From assembly GCF_050611725.1 (NCBI RefSeq), contig NZ_JBODJB010000001.1:1922001-1986000 (forward strand): a DNA stretch of 64,000 bases, in the 5' to 3' direction. The notes under the pieces were generated by a model, which was not told where the DNA came from, did no database searches, and saw only the letters and a list, made by a program, of their open reading frames with translations. A program made the translations under genes and the position numbers. This document shows, piece by piece, positions 61,429 through 64,000 of this stretch (its first letter is position 1; each line of letters opens with the position of its first letter). Source of the DNA: Ferruginibacter sp050611725. GTDB taxonomy: Bacteria > Bacteroidota > Bacteroidia > Chitinophagales > Chitinophagaceae.

Positions 61429-61593
61429 AGTATTTCTACGCATTTTTTTTATTATTTTCTAAAATTTTAATTAATTGATTTCCAGTCAATTAGTTCTGTT
61501 TTGAGTATTTTCCGCAAAAAATAACAGTAATTTCCGCAGTATTTATACAATATGCTGAGTACTTTCCCGTTTTAGTATAGGAAATACCGAATG
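61429..61593 (+). promoter_or_regulatory. Regulatory region, copy A: four phased AGTATTTTCCGCA-type repeats
   Basis: Four direct repeats point the same way: AGTATTTCTACGCA at 61429, AGTATTTTCCGCA at 61504, AGTAATTTCCGCA at 61526 and AGTACTTTCCCG at 61558. Start distances are 75, 22 and 32 bases, near whole helical turns. They are followed by CGTTTTAGTATAGG and AAATACCGAATG, identical in copy B. No TAnnTTTG box is seen, so an alternative sigma factor or an activator binding direct repeats is plausible. The same region with the same spacing precedes the paralogous gene at 62721. Confidence 0.6.
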
Positions 61594-61623
61594 AAACTTT
61601 TAAAAAAATTAAAAACACAACAA

Positions 61624-62034
61624 ATGAAAGCTTTAAAAACAACAATCGCCATCTTAGTTTTGACAATCGCTGCTAATGCTTCTTTCGCTCAAAACAGCGT
61701 TGGTAATATTAAAAATGTTTTTGAAAATAAAGTTGGTGTTCATAATTGTGCTAAAACTCAATTTGCAACTGCAGCAAGCTTAGAAGTTTGTCCAATGCAA
61801 ATGGCTGAAGGTATTGTTGTTTTAAAATTAACGAATCAACCTTTAGGTAAATATTCAGTTAGCATTAAAGATGAAAATGGTGTTGTTGTAATGACTCAAA
61901 ACGTAAATTACGATGCTACTGCTACTGCTCAAACAGTTAAATTTGGTAAAGCACTTGCAGGCGGTACTTATACAATTGATGTAGTAAGACCAGATAACAC
62001 TAGGAAATCTGAAACTGTATTATTGTGGTTATAA
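61624..62034 (+). CDS. Small secreted protein, paralogue A (CTD-like fold)
   Basis: The start is ATG 61624, conserved in paralogue B (62721); an in-frame ATG at 61591 has no counterpart there because a stop follows. The 136-residue product has a signal peptide (MKALKTTIAILVLTIAANAS, cleaved after FAQ). The mature part has a two-cysteine segment (C42 and C56, NCAKTQFATAASLEVCP) and then a beta-sandwich pattern close to T9SS-type C-terminal domains (GKYSVSIKDENGVVVMTQNV; ALAGGTYTIDVV). It lacks the PNP motif, so it may be a free periplasmic or surface protein of that fold. About 55% of residues match paralogue B by eye. Confidence 0.8.
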   Translation: MKALKTTIAILVLTIAANASFAQNSVGNIKNVFENKVGVHNCAKTQFATAASLEVCPMQMAEGIVVLKLTNQPLGKYSVSIKDENGVVVMTQNVNYDATATAQTVKFGKALAGGTYTIDVVRPDNTRKSETVLLWL

Positions 62035-62110
62035 TTTTTATAAAATTCATTCAAAGTATTTCAATCTCTTTCCAAAACTTATTAATCAACTGATACCTGA
62101 TAAATAATTA

Positions 62111-62137
62111 AAAAAAGTGCCGAAAGGCACTTTTTTT
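62111..62137 (+). terminator. Intrinsic terminator after paralogue A
   Basis: AAAAAAGTGCC pairs with GGCACTTTTTT around a GAAA tetraloop and ends in T. It separates the two duplicated units. Confidence 0.9.
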
Positions 62138-62526
62138 ATTAGTACTAATTGCTCCCGAAATTATCCGACTTGTATATTTTTAATTCACTGGATCATCTTG
62201 TAGTATAAATAAACAGTCTTATTTAATTTGCTTCAAAACAAAACTTTTGGATCTTCTGTTGATTTACTTCACTGCAAATAACCGGAAGCATTGCATTCTC
62301 CGTTTCAGTTCTGTCTATCCCGTAGGTAATTCATAAATTTCTATAAGCTAAAACAGATACGTAGTATCATCATTTGGTTTGTAATTTCCGCAATCAAAGG
62401 TAATTATACGTTTATCTGCCTGGGGAAAGTGCATTCGATAATGCTACATTATTCCTAAAATTTGCCTTATAAAAGGCCTAAATGGTTAAAAGTATACTGT
62501 ATTTAAAGTAAAATTTCAATAAACTG
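62138..62526. other. Gap between the duplicated units, no gene
   Basis: No supported frame or RNA gene. It holds TGCCTTATAAAAGGC (about 62462-62476), a small inverted repeat, but nothing else structured. Confidence 0.4.
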
Positions 62527-62691
62527 AGTATTTTTACGCATTTTGTTTAAATATTTTTATGAGTGAATTGTGTTGATTATCAATTAGTTATTGATCAATA
62601 AACGTATTTTTCGTAAAAAATGCAGTAAATTCCACATCTTTTACGCAATATGGAGAGTACTTTCACGTTTTAGTATAGGAAATACCGAATG
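62527..62691 (+). promoter_or_regulatory. Regulatory region, copy B: four phased repeats
   Basis: AGTATTTTTACGCA at 62527, CGTATTTTTCGTA at 62603, AGTAAATTCCACA at 62624 and AGTACTTTCACG at 62656 repeat the arrangement of copy A with start distances of 76, 21 and 32 bases. The segment from GAGTACTTTC to ACCGAATG differs from copy A by a single base (C/A). The intervening sequence has diverged more than the repeats, which suggests that the repeats are under selection. Confidence 0.6.
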
Positions 62692-62720
62692 TATTTTCCG
62701 AAACCCTGAAAAAGAAAAAA

Positions 62721-63107
62721 ATGAAAGCTTTAAAAACAACAATTGCCATCTTAGTTTTAACTATCGCTACTAATGCTTCTTTTGCACAGATCGATACCAG
62801 AGATTTTCCAACAACTCATACTTGTCCAAAATCTAAAACTAAACAAGCTTCAATTAAAGTTTGTCCTTTGCAAATTGCAAACGGAATTGTTGTAGTAAAA
62901 ATGAACAATCAACCACAAGGTGAATATACGGTTCAAATCGCCGATGAAAATGGTAACGTATTAATGACAAAAGCAGTTAATCATAATGTAACTGCAGCTT
63001 CTGAAACAGTAAACTTTGGTAAAAACTTGACCGGAGGTACTTATACAATCGAAGTTGTCACTCCAAACAAAGCAAAACAATCTGAAACAGTAATGTTGTT
63101 GATGTAA
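62721..63107 (+). CDS. Small secreted protein, paralogue B (CTD-like fold)
   Basis: 128 residues, paralogous to the product of 61624. Signal peptide MKALKTTIAILVLTIATNAS, cleaved after FAQ; cysteine pair C35 and C48 in HTCPKSKTKQASIKVCP; beta-sandwich tail GEYTVQIADENGNVLMTKAV and LTGGTYTIEVVTPN. The signal peptide is more conserved than the mature region. A short peptide frame of six codons starts at the conserved ATG 62689 upstream and ends before the gene. The gene end overlaps a strong hairpin. Confidence 0.8.
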   Translation: MKALKTTIAILVLTIATNASFAQIDTRDFPTTHTCPKSKTKQASIKVCPLQIANGIVVVKMNNQPQGEYTVQIADENGNVLMTKAVNHNVTAASETVNFGKNLTGGTYTIEVVTPNKAKQSETVMLLM

Positions 63108-63123
63108 TCCTTTACATCAACAA
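63096..63123 (+). other. Hairpin overlapping the stop codon of paralogue B
   Basis: A perfect 12-bp stem (TTGTTGATGTAA with TTACATCAACAA) closes a TCCT loop and contains the stop codon TAA. No T-tract follows, so it may protect the 3' end or attenuate rather than act as a classic terminator. Confidence 0.55.
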
Positions 63124-63189
63124 TATTCTTTCAGGCTCTCGTTCAACAATCATCATTTTACATAATTTTTCTTAAGGACATCAATCATC

Positions 63190-63594
63190 ATGTATTTAGT
63201 TAAAACCCTTTGCTTAGCACTTTTTACTGCCTTATTTTTTACTTCTTGTGAAAAAGGAGTAGCTGTTTCCACTGACGATCTTGTACAAGTTAAATTCATC
63301 AATGCTACCGGTAAATCTATTGCCAACGGCACAATTGAAGGTAATTACATTATTGGGTATTTAGAAGATGGAGCCGAAACAGGTTACATCAATTTCAAAA
63401 GTTTCGGAACTGATACCGGTATGCCTGATATGCCATTTACCGCTGAAGTAGGAGGATCTTACAGAGAAAGTAACTCTAAGTTTTATTTCTGCGGAACTGA
63501 AAAAAGTAAATTACTGCCAGGCAAATACACAATTGTTATCAGTACGGTAGAACTTCCGATAGGAGAGTACATGAATCTTCAATTCAAACATTAA
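63190..63594 (+). CDS. Lipoprotein, unknown function
   Basis: A 134-residue protein with a lipoprotein signal; lipobox FTSC places the modified cysteine at C20 (TALFFTSCEKG). The mature part is beta-rich (DLVQVKFINATGKSIANGTI, AEVGGSYRESNSKFYFCGTE) with one further cysteine. I recognise no family. It is downstream of the duplicated small secreted proteins on the same strand and convergent with mqnE, overlapping its stop by 4 bases. Confidence 0.68.
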   Translation: MYLVKTLCLALFTALFFTSCEKGVAVSTDDLVQVKFINATGKSIANGTIEGNYIIGYLEDGAETGYINFKSFGTDTGMPDMPFTAEVGGSYRESNSKFYFCGTEKSKLLPGKYTIVISTVELPIGEYMNLQFKH

Positions 63595-64000
63595 TTTTGT
63601 AGCGACTCTACGGCTTCAGTTGCAAAATCTACATTACTATAGTCTTTAACAATATTGTATAAAGTATCTCTCTCAACCGGTCTGCGTTTTACCTGTTTAA
63701 TCAAGGTTACTAATTCTTCTGTACTCATTGCCGGTGTTTGTTCCTCGCTACCCGCCATGCTGTAAATTTTTGTAGAATCATCTATCGTTCCATCAATATC
63801 ATTTACGCCGAATGATAAACTCATTTGAGCATTTTCTCTTCCAAGCATTGGCCAGTAAGCTTTCAGGTGAGGGAAATTATCTAAATAAATTCTTGCAATT
63901 GAATACAATCGCATGTCTTCGGTGATCGTACTTTCGGCCACATAACTCATTTCATTATCATGATTTCTGAATTTCAACGGAATGAAAGTATTGAAGCCAT
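63591..64000 (-). CDS. mqnE: Aminodeoxyfutalosine synthase, 3' part only
   Basis: The frame is open to the right edge of the window, so the N-terminal radical-SAM part is missing. About 136 residues remain: GFNTFIPLKFRNHDNEMSYV, IARIYLDNFPHLKAYWPMLG, QMSLSFGVNDIDGTIDDSTK and a helical end. This is the C-terminal barrel part of the MqnE/CofH-type radical SAM proteins; MqnE makes aminodeoxyfutalosine in the futalosine menaquinone route. MqnC is the nearest alternative, but the NDIDGT pattern favours MqnE. Confidence 0.75.
   Translation of the reverse strand, partial: GFNTFIPLKFRNHDNEMSYVAESTITEDMRLYSIARIYLDNFPHLKAYWPMLGRENAQMSLSFGVNDIDGTIDDSTKIYSMAGSEEQTPAMSTEELVTLIKQVKRRPVERDTLYNIVKDYSNVDFATEAVESLQN

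Noticed and set aside
62591..62773. 60-codon frame overlapping the start of paralogue B
   Set aside because: It lies over the conserved regulatory repeats and reads the paralogue gene in another frame.

Overview
The window is chromosomal DNA from a member of the Bacteroidota, most likely family Chitinophagaceae (the family is an inference from overall gene content). The signs are: secreted proteins with type IX secretion (T9SS) C-terminal sorting domains; start regions that are A-rich and nearly free of Shine-Dalgarno sequences; promoters of the Bacteroidota -7 type (TAnnTTTG) very close to start codons; an OstA-like/MCE/amidase/LptD envelope block; and menaquinone synthesis by the futalosine route (mqnE). 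I see no rRNA, tRNA, CRISPR array, phage or insertion sequence. Nearly all of it is ordinary core genome, with a few accessory islands.

Layout. 1-5 kb: threonine branch thrA (5' end cut off by the window edge), thrB, thrC, then an unannotated 29-residue membrane peptide with its own terminator. 5-11 kb: Gfo/Idh/MocA oxidoreductase, YqgE, a CPA1 Na+/H+ antiporter and a TonB-type outer-membrane barrel protein. 11-18 kb: small membrane protein, PhnB-like VOC protein, prfB (read through an in-frame UGA by +1 programmed frameshift), pruA, and a large secreted metalloprotease. 18-22.5 kb: pyrR-pyrB-coaD-thioesterase, a NUDIX protein, pyrE and a LEA2-type lipoprotein. 22.5-28 kb: an AT-rich regulatory gap, a small secreted protein and a T9SS protein, then a BlaI/BlaR1-like regulator pair with a clear operator. 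28-33 kb: a flavin-binding protein, a K+-dependent membrane pyrophosphatase (hppA), and an accessory cassette-like segment carrying one secreted hypothetical protein between inverted repeats. 33-38.7 kb: two surface/secreted proteins, the second a 1005-residue internally repetitive protein. 38.7-45.3 kb: outer-membrane biogenesis block (OstA-like, MCE/MlaD, amidase, LptD). 45.3-50 kb: minus-strand operon of a Kir-type channel, a flippase, a methyltransferase and two membrane proteins. 50-55 kb: CBM48 domain protein, MsrA, a membrane protein, a Mur ligase, SH3b and BON proteins and a YkgJ cysteine-cluster protein. 55-61.2 kb: topoisomerase IV operon (parE-methyltransferase-DUF1835-parC). 61.2-64 kb: tandemly duplicated small secreted proteins with a duplicated four-site regulatory region, a lipoprotein, and the 3' part of mqnE.

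The most unusual structures are: the cassette-like element at 31908-32721; the duplicated promoter module with four helically phased repeats before each of two paralogous small secreted proteins (61429-63107); a family of intergenic hairpins built from degenerate short words, different at each locus; a dispersed intergenic repeat in two clear copies in opposite orientation (3229-3360 and 28224-28403); a 239-bp exact repeat inside the 1005-residue protein; and the 29-residue peptide gene at 4909. No complete new defence or biosynthetic system is apparent.
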